Part shown: positions 28,194 through 37,229 of the stretch, in pieces
Layout: each line of letters opens with the position of its first letter
Numbering within the stretch: the stretch's first letter is position 1
Source of the DNA: Rossellomorea orangium
Lineage (GTDB): Bacteria; Bacillota; Bacilli; Bacillales; Bacillaceae_B
Direction of reading: 5' to 3'
Length of the DNA: 64,000 nucleotides
Assembly: GCF_019334305.1 (NCBI RefSeq)
Contig: NZ_JAHWGH010000008.1
Location: 62,001 to 126,000, forward strand
The notes under the pieces: model-generated
Told to the model about the DNA's origin: nothing
The model's input: only the letters and a program-made list of their open reading frames with translations
The model's database searches: none
Position numbers and translations under genes: made by a program

Positions 28194-28315
28194 GAGGGTG
28201 AAGGGAACTGCTCCGCTTTCCACGGACGTTCGGCCGAGCCTCCTCAGCAAAAACCGCTTCCGGGGTCTCGACACGCCCGTTTTCCGTAGGAGTCTACGCA
28301 GTTCCCTTCACCCTC
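28194..28315. repeat. Large palindromic intergenic element, copy A
   Basis: A 122-nt element bounded by perfect 18-bp inverted arms (GAGGGTGAAGGGAACTGC and its complement). The interior has CGAGCCTCCTCAGC, GGGGTCTC and GTAGGAGTCTACG, which recur in the copy at 53800. The gene-free stretch 28041-28808 is largely made of this and the next element. Apart from them, 28060-28193 and 28316-28479 show nothing recognisable. Confidence 0.8.
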
Positions 28316-28479
28316 TAACGTAGTAAGTGGTGACAGAGCAAAATGGTTTGTGACCATCCGTTTAAAAAGAGTAAAGGGCAATGAAATAAAATCAGTCACG
28401 GCAACGAATGAAAAAGCAGTGACATACGTAATCTCCACATTTCCTTTGTGATAGTCAAACTTTTCGTCAGTTTATTCTC

Positions 28480-28712
28480 GCTGCAGGTGCTCGACTCCTG
28501 TGGGAAACGCTGGACAGCACGAAATGCGGAGGCGGCTCGTTCAGCCCCGACAAGCATAAGGTGAATGGGATAAGAAGGCGTTCTTTTGCCTTCTTGGACC
28601 ATTTAGCTTATGACCTCGAGGGGCTAGCCGCCGTAGCTGGACAGGTGAGACCCCGCAGGCAAAAAGCCGAGGAGGCTCACCGCCAGCCCCACGGAAAGCG
28701 AGCACCTGTAGC
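28480..28712. repeat. Large palindromic intergenic element, copy B, with a nested dyad
   Basis: A 233-nt element with outer arms GCTGCAGGTGCTCG (28480-28493) and CGAGCACCTGTAGC (28699-28712). Inside are the family phrases CTCCTGTGGG, GGTGAGACCCCGCAGG and CGAGGAGGCTCACCGCC. Between 28531 and 28632 lies a second nested palindrome: GGCGGCT/AGCCGCC, AGCCCC/GGGGCT, CATAAG/CTTATG, AATGG/CCATT and AAGAAGGC/GCCTTCTT pair in order. Confidence 0.8.
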
Positions 28713-28770
28713 GGAAATCAATAGCCACTCGCTACATCTAAAAGCAACAATGTATAAGAAAACGGCCAAA

Positions 28771-28801
28771 ATAAAAACGCCTGCATTCTGGGGCAGGCGT
28801 T
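28771..28801 (-). terminator. Terminator after the CotF-like gene
   Basis: On the minus strand AACGCCTGC / GCAGGCGTT is followed by TTTTATTTT. Confidence 0.88.
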
Positions 28802-28808
28802 ATGAATG

Positions 28809-29441
28809 TTATTGAGGAAGGTTCTGCTGTGGAACTTCCGTATAGCTTTGCAGCATGAGGGTCATATCCTGGTCATTCAGTTGAGGGACCTGATAGTATC
28901 CATGCTTGTTCTGATAAAGGAAAATTTCATAGCTCATTTCAATGAAATTCGGCACACTGTCCGCTACAACCCGTCGCAATACAGGATTTGTCATTTCGAG
29001 AGCCGTCATGGCAAGGAGAGTGGCTAATGATTTGGTCTGTCCGAGCATATACGCAGACAAGCCCTTGTCTGAAAGGTCATTCACGGACTGATTGGGCTTT
29101 TTAGGAGCACCAGGTTTGATGCCGTAAGTGGCAGTGTGGGATTGGTTCATTTTGTATTGCTGAGTCGGCACTTGTGGATCATGCCCCGTTGAAAAGCTTC
29201 CTACGATTGAATTATACATAGTCGTTACAAATGCGGTCTGCCGTTTTACGATATCTTTTAACTCAGGGTCCTGAATATGCTGATCATACATTTGATACTG
29301 ATCGAGCATGCTGATGATTCCTGCGATGATTTCATGGGCATCGAACAACTCATGTCCCCCATGATCTTTACTTTGGGCGTTCATCATGTTCGGTGGCATC
29401 CCCGGTCCGGGTTGGTTCATTGGCTGCTGTTGATTTTGCAC
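28809..29441 (-). CDS. CotF-family spore coat protein
   Basis: A 210-residue soluble protein with a Gln/Pro/Met-rich N-terminus, then a helical ferritin-like region typical of CotF/YraF-type coat proteins (ELFDAHEIIAGIISMLDQYQ, then DKGLSAYMLGQTKSLATLL). These proteins are made in the mother cell or forespore and join the spore coat. The start is GTG at 29441 with AGGAGGAG 7 nt upstream. No sigma-E or sigma-K promoter could be assigned with confidence. Confidence 0.82.
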   Translation of the reverse strand: MQNQQQPMNQPGPGMPPNMMNAQSKDHGGHELFDAHEIIAGIISMLDQYQMYDQHIQDPELKDIVKRQTAFVTTMYNSIVGSFSTGHDPQVPTQQYKMNQSHTATYGIKPGAPKKPNQSVNDLSDKGLSAYMLGQTKSLATLLAMTALEMTNPVLRRVVADSVPNFIEMSYEIFLYQNKHGYYQVPQLNDQDMTLMLQSYTEVPQQNLPQ

Positions 29442-29576
29442 AGATGTTCTCCTCCTATGGTAAATAGTATCGTTGATTAGAATAACCGGAATGACTATAT
29501 TTATTCCGAAATAGATTTAATACTTCCGGACTTGTCCGAATACAATGGGAAGAAGTCGATTTGAAGGTGGTCGAAC

Positions 29577-30206
29577 ATGAGTATCTTTATTAGTTATATT
29601 GTGTTGGGTTTATCCCTTTCAGCACCGATGGGTCCGATCAATGCAGCTCAGTTGGACAAGGGGATCCGATTCGGTTTCCTCCATGCCTGGCTAGTCGGGG
29701 TTGGGGGGATGGTGGCGGACGGAATCTTTATGCTCCTGATTTATTTTGGGATTGCTCAATTCATCGATATCCCGATCATCAAACTTTTTTTATGGATATT
29801 TGGATTTTTTATTCTGACATACACGGGGATTGAAAGCCTTCTAAAGTCCGGAGACCTTGAGGCTTTTGCTGGAAAAAATAAAAGTGAGACAAAAGGAAAG
29901 GCCTTTCGTACAGGATTTTTTATGGCGATATCCAACCCGATGAGCATTTTGTTTTGGCTCGGGATCTATGGTTCCATCCTTGCTAAGACGTCAAGCTCTT
30001 ACGAATCGTGGCAGGTCCTAGTGTACAGTATGGGCATTTTTCTAGGTATCACCATTTGGGATGTGACGATGGCCGGTGTCGCAACGGGGGCGAGGAAGCT
30101 TGTAAGTCCGGGGATCCTGCGCTTCATTTCCATTGTTTCCGGGATTGTTTTGATGGGCTTCGGCATTTATTTCGGCGTGGAAGCCTGCAGGTTATTATTC
30201 GGCTAG
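29577..30206 (+). CDS. LysE/RhtB-family amino acid exporter
   Basis: A 209-residue membrane protein with about six hydrophobic segments and the family start SAPMGPINAAQ, then GFLHAWLVGVGGMVADG and SNPMSILFWLGIYG. The family exports amino acids such as lysine, threonine or homoserine, and the substrate here is unknown. It is followed after 64 nt by a YqcI/YcgG-family gene. In B. subtilis the LysE-type gene ycgF lies next to ycgG, so the pairing is conserved. Confidence 0.87.
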   Translation: MSIFISYIVLGLSLSAPMGPINAAQLDKGIRFGFLHAWLVGVGGMVADGIFMLLIYFGIAQFIDIPIIKLFLWIFGFFILTYTGIESLLKSGDLEAFAGKNKSETKGKAFRTGFFMAISNPMSILFWLGIYGSILAKTSSSYESWQVLVYSMGIFLGITIWDVTMAGVATGARKLVSPGILRFISIVSGIVLMGFGIYFGVEACRLLFG

Positions 30207-30270
30207 ACAGACACCCAGACGGTTCCTTCCTAATAGGATACATGAGTAATCCTTAGGAGGGATCGGCTAT

Positions 30271-31014
30271 ATGTTATGTTCAAAGAGCTGGATCGATCAA
30301 CATATGGAGGAGCTTACCCCGTGGCAGCAATCCGCTTACCGTCACTTCTCAGCCATGATGTTGGATGAAGAGCATCCTTATCCTTGCGTACCCGGGAAAC
30401 AAGGGTTTCAATCTAATACACTTCGTTTCGGTTTTACGGGGGATCCAAGAAGTGGGGAAGCTTCGGAAACACTGGCATCTTACTTAAAACAATACGGTGA
30501 GATTTCCAGGGAGACAGGAAATTACGCTTCTCTGGTAGTGTTCTGTCATTCAGATATGACAGGGGGAAATCTGTCGGTTGAAACATATGAGCAGGTTTTT
30601 TGGAATCTGTTGAACCGTGTCCACCAAATGGACGAAAAGCCTTGGCCGGATCACATCGGTAAGGATCCCCATGATCATACGTGGGAGTTTTGCTTTGATG
30701 GAGAACCTTATTTCGCCTTCTGTGCAACCCCTGCTCACAATGTCAGGAAAAGCCGTCATTTTCCTTATTTTCTATTGGCATTCCAGCCCAGATGGGTTTT
30801 TGATGAAATTAACTCCTCAACGGCATTTGGACAAAAATTAAAGAAAGTCATCCGAAAGCGGCTGGTGGAATATGACGATATCGAGCCTCACCCAAGTCTG
30901 AAATGGTATGGGCAGGAAGACAACTATGAATGGAAGCAATATTATCTGCGTGATGAGGATACTTCCATAAGTAAATGCCCGTTTTCACATATGCATAAAA
31001 AGATCAAGAGTTAA
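30271..31014 (+). CDS. YqcI/YcgG family protein
   Basis: A 247-residue soluble protein of the YqcI/YcgG family. Typical phrases are YPCVPGKQGFQSNTLRFGF near the start, DPHDHTWEFCFDGEPYFAF in the middle and KCPFSHMH at the end. Its biochemical function is unknown. Conserved Cys and His residues in the second half could bind a metal, but this is only a guess. A good ribosome binding site (TAGGAGGG) precedes the ATG. It probably shares a transcript with the LysE-type exporter upstream. Confidence 0.85.
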   Translation: MLCSKSWIDQHMEELTPWQQSAYRHFSAMMLDEEHPYPCVPGKQGFQSNTLRFGFTGDPRSGEASETLASYLKQYGEISRETGNYASLVVFCHSDMTGGNLSVETYEQVFWNLLNRVHQMDEKPWPDHIGKDPHDHTWEFCFDGEPYFAFCATPAHNVRKSRHFPYFLLAFQPRWVFDEINSSTAFGQKLKKVIRKRLVEYDDIEPHPSLKWYGQEDNYEWKQYYLRDEDTSISKCPFSHMHKKIKS

Positions 31015-31037
31015 AGGCTCCCTTTAACTCTTTTTTC
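31006..31037. terminator. Bidirectional terminator
   Basis: Twelve-bp perfect stem AAGAGTTAAAGG / CCTTTAACTCTT with loop CTC and six T. It includes the stop codon of the ycgG-like gene and reaches into the end of the permease gene. Confidence 0.9.
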
Positions 31038-32328
31038 TTTTGAGAAATGCCGCACAGGCAATGAGCAGGATGAATCCGAGACTCACAAAGAACCCTATCC
31101 GGCTCACATCATCGAAGAGGGTACCACTGATGGCGAATAATATAAGGAAAAGGGCGATCAGCGTCTGAATCAGATTCCAAGCCGTTTTGCTCAAAAGTTT
31201 GAGGGAGGAGGCAAGGATAAAGATCCACGTATAAAGAAGCATCAGTCCTGCAGCTGTTGTGATGTATTCGAATAGTCTTTCGGGGAGGAGCATGGCAATC
31301 ACAATCGAGATGGCAACGACTAAAGTTGTTAGTCCGAAAGCAGGAAGTGGTATGCTCCAGTTCCCTTTCCTCGAGAAAATCCGTGGCGCGTCCCCTTCCT
31401 CAGAGAGGGCGACAAGCATCGTAGTCACAGCGTACAATGACGCGACCATCGTCGAGAAACCGGCAATGATCAGAATGGAGTTGAAGACATGTGGGACCCA
31501 TGGAAGGTCATATTGTTTCAGGGCTGTCAGAAATGGACTTTCATTCGGATCAATCGCTTCAGCCGGAACCATCTTCAAAACAAGATAGAAAGAAAGAACA
31601 TAAAGGAAGGTTAACGTCATCAGCATGATGTTCCCCGACTTCGGGGCATCCTTTGGATCCTTCAGTTCTTTGGCCATCAGACCCATCACTTCAATTCCAC
31701 CGAATCCATAAAAGGCAAATAGTAGGGCAAGCCATAACCCCTTTCCCTCGATGGGAAGTAGGGTGGAAATGGGATTCTGAAGCTCAGGGCCAGATGCTTC
31801 GTTTCCGAGCCACCCAAACATGGCGGCACCCGCTACGAGGATGAACATGACGATCGCAGCCGCCTTCATCACTCCAAAGAGATTCTCCATCTGCTCGACT
31901 CTCTTCACTCCCAATAGAATGATCACCAGACCAAGACCCGCAAATCCGGCACTTAAAATCCAAAGGGGCACTCCTGGAAACCAAAACTGGGCAAACAGTG
32001 CTAGGGCGGTTAATTGGCTCCCCATAATGAGCATCTCCGCTGACCAGTACACCCAGCCGTTACTGAACCCGGCCCATGATCCGTATGCTTTCTTGGCATA
32101 GGTACGGAATGAACCTTTTTCAGGGTGTTCTGCCGTCAGTTTGGCAAGTGCCTGGAAGACCATCCATGTACCAATACCAGCGATTAAATAGGCAAGAAGG
32201 ACAGAAGACCCTGCCCGTTGAATCGGGATGGCTGAGCCAAGGAAATATCCCGTTCCGATGATACAGCCTACCCCGATGAAGGATAGCTGCCTCCACGAAA
32301 GGTTCGTTTCATTCGTACATTTACTCAC
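31024..32328 (-). CDS. APC-family amino acid permease
   Basis: A 434-residue permease with about twelve membrane helices. The APC start is clear (GVGCIIGTGYFLGSAIPI), as are AFYGFGGIEVMGLMAKELKDP and GFSTMVASLYAVTTML. The family imports or exchanges amino acids with protons, and the substrate cannot be read from the sequence. The start is GTG at 32328 with AGGTGA 6 nt upstream. It is monocistronic. Confidence 0.88.
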   Translation of the reverse strand: MSKCTNETNLSWRQLSFIGVGCIIGTGYFLGSAIPIQRAGSSVLLAYLIAGIGTWMVFQALAKLTAEHPEKGSFRTYAKKAYGSWAGFSNGWVYWSAEMLIMGSQLTALALFAQFWFPGVPLWILSAGFAGLGLVIILLGVKRVEQMENLFGVMKAAAIVMFILVAGAAMFGWLGNEASGPELQNPISTLLPIEGKGLWLALLFAFYGFGGIEVMGLMAKELKDPKDAPKSGNIMLMTLTFLYVLSFYLVLKMVPAEAIDPNESPFLTALKQYDLPWVPHVFNSILIIAGFSTMVASLYAVTTMLVALSEEGDAPRIFSRKGNWSIPLPAFGLTTLVVAISIVIAMLLPERLFEYITTAAGLMLLYTWIFILASSLKLLSKTAWNLIQTLIALFLILFAISGTLFDDVSRIGFFVSLGFILLIACAAFLKRKKS

Positions 32329-32457
32329 ATCTCTTCACCTGACCTTTATCCCCCATAGTGTGACATTCCACCGGATGAATTATGTGAATGGGACCGGAAT
32401 GATTTTAATGGGAACGGAGAAAGTAAGAAAAGACTGATAATAGAGGGGGTTCTGCTG

Positions 32458-33405
32458 ATGGTAAAGATCAATGCGAATTGTTGGAATGAACATGGGGAAT
32501 TGAAAACGGTGTTGGTATGCTCGCCTTCTTCACTGGATGTTCCCGATCAACGCACGGCGGATTACGTTGGATGGGAGAAACCGGTTAACCAGGAAAAAGC
32601 GAAAGAAAATCATAAACTGATGATTCGTGCAATGGAGGATGCGGGTGTTACGGTCATCGATTACGCCAATCATCTTAAGGATGAGGACAGGCAGTTAAAT
32701 GACCATCTTATCAATCGTGTTTTTGTACGAGATCTGGCATGTGTATATGGGAACACCGTGATCCCGGGTGATGCAGGAATTACCATGAGAGCTCCGGAAT
32801 ACGTTCACAGTCATGAGTTGTTTCAGAGGTGGTTTGATGAGAGTACCTTTTCCATACAGGACAATAACCGGTTGAAGGCGCTGGAGAATGGGGATGTATT
32901 CGTTTTGAATCGCGATACGGTTTTCATCAATACCGGGCTCCGGTCCAGCATTGAAAGTGTAGAGGTGATGAAGGGGAAAATCTTTCAAGCTGGATTTACT
33001 GAAATCGGGATCATCGACTTACCCCGTACCGGTGAAACGATGCATTTGGATATGAATTGTAATGTAGCCGGGGCAGACCTACTGATTGCCAAAAGTTATA
33101 TGCGTCTTTTTCCTGTCCAGGTCGTCAATGAAAAAAGTGGACGGTATGTGATGATGGAAGACTATATCAAGCGGCATGGATTTGATGTTCTCTGGACCGG
33201 TGATGTGAAGCATACGGTGGCTGACATCAATTTTTTAAATCTGGATCCTGAAACGCTGTTGGTGAGTACGAAAGCCAATAAGAAAATATTGAAAGATCAT
33301 CCGAAATTAAAAGCTAAGAAACTGATTGAGGTGGAAGTAAACGAACTTGAAAAAGGCGGTGGTGGAATCCGCTGTATGACCTTGCCATTTGAACGGAGCG
33401 AGTAA
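32458..33405 (+). CDS. Guanidino-group-modifying enzyme (dimethylarginine dimethylaminohydrolase/amidinotransferase family)
   Basis: A 315-residue enzyme of the arginine deiminase superfamily. Visible motifs are NRVFVRD near residue 86, MHLDMN with His196 and Asp198, and the C-terminal nucleophile Cys306 in GGGGIRCMT. These enzymes attack the guanidinium carbon of arginine-type substrates. Most relatives in bacilli, such as YkgA, are uncharacterised, so DDAH-like hydrolysis is only one possibility. The ribosome binding site GAGGGGG lies about 9 nt before the ATG. Confidence 0.85.
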   Translation: MVKINANCWNEHGELKTVLVCSPSSLDVPDQRTADYVGWEKPVNQEKAKENHKLMIRAMEDAGVTVIDYANHLKDEDRQLNDHLINRVFVRDLACVYGNTVIPGDAGITMRAPEYVHSHELFQRWFDESTFSIQDNNRLKALENGDVFVLNRDTVFINTGLRSSIESVEVMKGKIFQAGFTEIGIIDLPRTGETMHLDMNCNVAGADLLIAKSYMRLFPVQVVNEKSGRYVMMEDYIKRHGFDVLWTGDVKHTVADINFLNLDPETLLVSTKANKKILKDHPKLKAKKLIEVEVNELEKGGGGIRCMTLPFERSE

Positions 33406-33481
33406 GTTCCCTTTATGAAAGCAATGAAGTGATCCATTTTGGATACTTTAGCGTTAGCTTGATTAAAGAGGAGTGGTTAAG

Positions 33482-33883
33482 ATGAACAAGAGAGTAGAAT
33501 GGTCCCTTCTGATTGGAAGGGTGGTCCTAGGGATCATCATGGTCGCACATGGAATGCAAAAAATAATGGGTATGGAGCAAACCATCGAGATGTTCGATCA
33601 AATCGGCTTACCAGCGATCATGGCCTATACAACGGCAATCATAGAGGCTGTCGGTGGATTAATGTTAATCATCGGTTTCTATGTGATTCCATCAGCTGCT
33701 GCATTGGCGGTGACCATGTTGGGAGCGATTGTACTGGTTAAATTTAAAATGGGTCTCATCGGAGGATATGAGTTTCCTTTAGTGCTATTGGCATTGTCAG
33801 TCATGCTTTCAATCACGGGAAGTGACAAGTGGTCCGTCATGAGTGCGCTCAATAAACAACGTCAGAAGGTCACCAGTTTATAA
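33482..33883 (+). CDS. DoxX family membrane protein
   Basis: A 133-residue membrane protein with four predicted helices and the DoxX-family phrase GRVVLGIIMVAHGMQKIMG. Related small proteins in firmicutes are tied to thiol and redox homeostasis, but no function can be assigned here. The ATG at 33482 follows GAGGAG by 9 nt. The upstream in-frame GTG (33473) overlaps the ribosome binding site and is rejected. Confidence 0.85.
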   Translation: MNKRVEWSLLIGRVVLGIIMVAHGMQKIMGMEQTIEMFDQIGLPAIMAYTTAIIEAVGGLMLIIGFYVIPSAAALAVTMLGAIVLVKFKMGLIGGYEFPLVLLALSVMLSITGSDKWSVMSALNKQRQKVTSL

Positions 33884-33896
33884 TAGAAGGTTGGAT

Positions 33897-33942
33897 GAAT
33901 GAAAAAGGAGAAGGGAGTCGACACCCTTCTCCTTTTTCATTC
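33897..33942. terminator. Bidirectional terminator
   Basis: Perfect 19-bp stem (GAATGAAAAAGGAGAAGGG and its complement) between convergent genes. Confidence 0.92.
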
Positions 33943-33993
33943 AATTCCCTACATCATTTCCTGGGAAAAGATGTTGAAACTTGTTGTGCTTTA

Positions 33994-35082
33994 TCAGTGT
34001 ATGGCTTGAACCATCTGGAAATCACATACTTTATTTCGTCCTGTCCGTTTCGCAAGATAAAGGGCCTTATCTGCCTGCTCGAAGATTTCCTCTCCGTCCT
34101 GGGAAAGGGTATCCGGGAAAGTGGACACCCCGATTGATATCGTGATGCGGATCGATTGTTCCTCCGTAATGAAAAAGGAATGTCTTTCAACGGCTGCCCT
34201 GATCCTTTCCGCTATGACCATCCCATGACTATGGGGACAATCCAGAAGGAGGATGCTAAACTCCTCCCCTCCGTTCCTTGAAACAATATCAAAGGTCCTG
34301 GAGTGATGCTTTAACACTTTACCAAGTTCCTTCAGAACCATATCACCGGCATGATGACCGAATGTATCGTTTACGTTCTTGAAGTGGTCGATATCAATAA
34401 GGAGTAAGGATAGTTTTTCATTTCTTTCATGTGCGTGTTTCAAGGCCTCATTATAACTAACATCAAACTGTCTTACATTGTTCAGGCTCGTGAGAAAATC
34501 TTTCGTGGCGCTCTGCTCCAGTAGATGATACTGCTCATTTGATCGTTTGATCTGCTCAGCGATAAAGTATGCAATAAAGCCGACCGCAAGTGAAGTGAAG
34601 AAATGATAGGAAAAAACTTTCAGAGTTTCTGTAATCCCTATATTTTTAATTAAAGCAAAGAATACGATGAGCAAGCTTACGATGTTCATCATTTGGAGCT
34701 TATACAGATTTCCGAACCGAAGGCGGGTCATTAAGCCTGATAAAATACCGATGGAGAACATCGCTGTTCCTGCAACCACTGCCTCGGGACTTACCCCGAA
34801 CATCAGGAGCCTGCCCGCTGTAATGATGAATGCTGATATCAGTGCCGGAACCCATCCGATGTATACGGCCACTGTGATGATTGCCAGATGCCTTAAATCC
34901 ATCATGCTGTTATGTTTCAGTGGAATTGTAAAATTCATGAGAACGAGCCCGAGGATCCCGAAGAATACACCCATCAACAGTAGGGAAGGGAGGGGGGATC
35001 TCTGTGGATTTCGCATCACAATCCCGGCAAAATATAAAAAAGAAATAAAGACACATACATTAATGAATAACGGTTCTAACAT
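33994..35082 (-). CDS. Membrane-bound GGDEF diguanylate cyclase
   Basis: A 362-residue protein. Residues 1-185 hold about five to six membrane helices of the 5TM-5TMR_LYT type (LKHNSMMDLRHLAIITVAVYIGW and so on). The GGDEF domain follows with DFLTSLNNVRQFD, the DIDHFKNVNDTFGH block and the active-site loop NGGEEF, so it should make cyclic di-GMP from GTP. B. subtilis DgcK has the same build. No inhibitory RxxD site was checked with certainty. The ATG at 35082 lies 5-8 nt behind GGGAGGAG. Confidence 0.9.
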   Translation of the reverse strand: MLEPLFINVCVFISFLYFAGIVMRNPQRSPLPSLLLMGVFFGILGLVLMNFTIPLKHNSMMDLRHLAIITVAVYIGWVPALISAFIITAGRLLMFGVSPEAVVAGTAMFSIGILSGLMTRLRFGNLYKLQMMNIVSLLIVFFALIKNIGITETLKVFSYHFFTSLAVGFIAYFIAEQIKRSNEQYHLLEQSATKDFLTSLNNVRQFDVSYNEALKHAHERNEKLSLLLIDIDHFKNVNDTFGHHAGDMVLKELGKVLKHHSRTFDIVSRNGGEEFSILLLDCPHSHGMVIAERIRAAVERHSFFITEEQSIRITISIGVSTFPDTLSQDGEEIFEQADKALYLAKRTGRNKVCDFQMVQAIH

Positions 35083-35193
35083 GACCACTCCTCCCTTAAA
35101 TGAAAGTTGAAGTGTGACAATATACCTATATTTATTATATCGGTTATACAGGGGGAAGGTTAACTATTTTTAACTATTAAAAATCCATAATAG

Positions 35194-35219
35194 AAAAAGC
35201 CGCCCAAAAGGACGGCTTC
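35194..35219 (-). terminator. Terminator of nprE
   Basis: On the minus strand AAGCCGTCC TTTT GGGCGGCTT is followed by TTTCTATT. Confidence 0.88.
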
Positions 35220-35241
35220 TTATCATACATCATCGTTGGAA

Positions 35242-36885
35242 TTAATAGACTCCTACAGCATCCCATGCAGCTTTCACGGAATTGTAAGTAGAGCTTCCGC
35301 TTCCGTAAAGGTCTGCAGCTGATTGAAGAAGTGCTGCTCGTGCGTAACTGAAATTACTTGTTGGTGTTAAATAAACAGTCAGCGCACGGTAGTAGATCTT
35401 TTCTGCTTTCGCTTTACCGATGCTTGAAATCGTGTTGTAAGCTGCTTTATTAGGGATACCGGAGTTTGTATGAACGCCTCCGTTATCAGAAGATGTGTTC
35501 ACATAGTTATTCATATGTTCAGGTTGTCCGTACTTGGCAGGGTTTGAAAGACTGCGCAACGCATCTCCTGAAATACCTGGTGTGTAAACATCTTCACCCA
35601 TTAAATAATCACTTGGATCTAAGAAATAGCCGAATACATCAGAGAATGATTCGTTCAGTGCACCTGATTGATATTGATATTGTAATCCGGCAGTACGCTC
35701 CGTCACGGCATGAGTCAGCTCATGGGCAACGACATCCAATGCGCCTGATAGGGAAGTGAAAGTAGATCCGTCCCCGTCACCATAAACCATTTGAGATCCA
35801 TTCCAGAACGCGTTATTGTAGTTGGATCCGTAATGGACAGTAGAGCGGATGGTCGCTCCGTTATTGTCGAAACTGTTGCGGTTATGTGTGTTTTTATAGT
35901 AATCATAGACTTTACCGGCATAAGCATGGGCATCTACATCAGCCGCTTGAGAATAGGCAGTCCAGGAGTTATTGCTGTCAGTGGAATAGTATCCTGGTAG
36001 GCTTGATCCATTTTGTGCCGTAAAGGTCTCAATGACACCGTTCATTGGTTTCGTCACATCATATAAGTAATAAGTACCGTTCGAAGAATAAGTATTAAGA
36101 GTTTTATAGTCATCTAAAACTCCGTAGCCGCTTCCTGTCGTAGCTGCATCAGTTACAGCATTAAAAGCTTCGACGATGGATCCATCTTTCGCATCCACAT
36201 AGATTTGCCAGTTCGCTCCATAAGGCTCGATGAATTGAAGCTGTACCTTATAAGCAAGAGTGAACTTTCCATCTTTTTCATGAATCACAAGATCATTTTT
36301 CTCGGTCGTGCTTTCAACATGACTGTCTTTCTTGGCATCAATGGTAAACTGTTCCTGAGTTCCTGTCACCGTGTCCGCTTTAGAAAGGCCGATATGCTTC
36401 CAAGCAAGGTCCGTAGCTGATTTTTGATTGATTTTTGATTTTGTCTTGGTTACTTTTTTAGAAGCTTCTTTGTATAGTTGACCCGTTGTAGCCGTCACTT
36501 CATTCTTTTTATTTGTATGGACAATGAAGATGGCTCCATCAACAGGGACACCGTCCACTGATTGAGTGAATCGATAATGAGACATTCCTAGATCGTCTGT
36601 CGTTTTTTCCAGTAATGTCAGTTCAGAATGGGGGTCGATGGCGAAAAGCTCTTTATTCTCTTTCATGAACTTTTTCACATCTTGATCGTTCTTTACAATA
36701 CCTTTTGATAGTTTCCCAGATAAGAAGCTAGGCCCTTTTTTATCTATGTTCATGACCTTTTGATGAATTTCCATTTTCGAAGTAATAGAATCTGAAGACT
36801 GGGCGAATGCGGACGCACCTGTAAAGGATGCGCTGAATACAAGAGAAGTACCTAGTGCTAAACTAACTAATTTCTTTTTCGACAT
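35242..36885 (-). CDS. nprE: Secreted neutral protease (bacillolysin, M4)
   Basis: A 547-residue secreted zinc metalloprotease. The signal peptide is residues 1-28 (cut after AFA). A thermolysin-type propeptide (FTP and PepSY-like parts) extends to about residue 245, followed by the M4 catalytic domain. HELTH at 388-392 gives the zinc histidines and the catalytic Glu389, and Glu412 in NESFSD is the third zinc ligand. The C-terminal domain contains [15 protein letters not shown] with the substrate-stabilising histidine. AAGGGGAAA lies 8 nt before the ATG. The 5' leader holds a 14-bp palindrome (36919-36932). Confidence 0.96.
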   Translation of the reverse strand: MSKKKLVSLALGTSLVFSASFTGASAFAQSSDSITSKMEIHQKVMNIDKKGPSFLSGKLSKGIVKNDQDVKKFMKENKELFAIDPHSELTLLEKTTDDLGMSHYRFTQSVDGVPVDGAIFIVHTNKKNEVTATTGQLYKEASKKVTKTKSKINQKSATDLAWKHIGLSKADTVTGTQEQFTIDAKKDSHVESTTEKNDLVIHEKDGKFTLAYKVQLQFIEPYGANWQIYVDAKDGSIVEAFNAVTDAATTGSGYGVLDDYKTLNTYSSNGTYYLYDVTKPMNGVIETFTAQNGSSLPGYYSTDSNNSWTAYSQAADVDAHAYAGKVYDYYKNTHNRNSFDNNGATIRSTVHYGSNYNNAFWNGSQMVYGDGDGSTFTSLSGALDVVAHELTHAVTERTAGLQYQYQSGALNESFSDVFGYFLDPSDYLMGEDVYTPGISGDALRSLSNPAKYGQPEHMNNYVNTSSDNGGVHTNSGIPNKAAYNTISSIGKAKAEKIYYRALTVYLTPTSNFSYARAALLQSAADLYGSGSSTYNSVKAAWDAVGVY

Positions 36886-37154
36886 AATTACAATTTCCCC
36901 TTTTGATCATAGATTTTGGAAATAGCTATTTCTTTTGGCCCCGGCGGCTAATTAGTAGTCTAGTAAAAAATAGGAAGATTGACAATGAAAAAAATGGTAA
37001 TTTTCAGTAAATTTGAAATATTTAGTGTTCTAAAATGTCGATATAAAACAAAATTGAGGGGAATTTCTACCTTTATCTATTCCATTCGTTGAAAAATATT
37101 TTTCTAGGAATATTCCACTATTTTTTGTGCATGTAGGATCAGGAAGATTTTTAT
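36886..37154. other. Divergent intergenic region between nprE and the epimerase gene
   Basis: The stretch up to 37154 contains the perfect 14-bp palindrome GAAATAGCTATTTC (36919-36932), 34 nt upstream of the nprE start. It could be an operator or an mRNA hairpin. CAAAAGAAAT on the minus strand (36928-36937) is also present upstream of subtilases 2 and 3. No clear promoter pair for nprE was found. Confidence 0.45.
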
Positions 37155-37201
37155 TTGAGTTTGTGGCAGGATTTGGTATAATTAATGTGAAATAATTCAC
37201 A
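37155..37201 (+). promoter_or_regulatory. Extended -10 promoter with a CRP/Rex-type palindrome at the start site
   Basis: TTGAGT (37155-37160), 16 nt, then TGG-TATAAT (37177-37182) form an extended -10 promoter. TGTGAAATAATTCACA (37186-37201), a perfect 16-bp palindrome, covers the expected start of transcription. It fits TGTGA-N6-TCACA (CRP/Fnr class) and, with flanks, 17 of 18 positions of the Rex-type pattern TTGTGAA-N4-TTCACAA. The position downstream of -10 points to repression. Confidence 0.7.
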
Positions 37202-37229
37202 AACTAATTAGGTGAAAAGAGTTGATACT

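Noticed and set aside
28194-28712. CRISPR array or tRNA genes in the repeat-rich gap
   Set aside because: There are no regular repeats with spacers and no cloverleaf with conserved TTCGA arm. The structure is palindromic repeats only.
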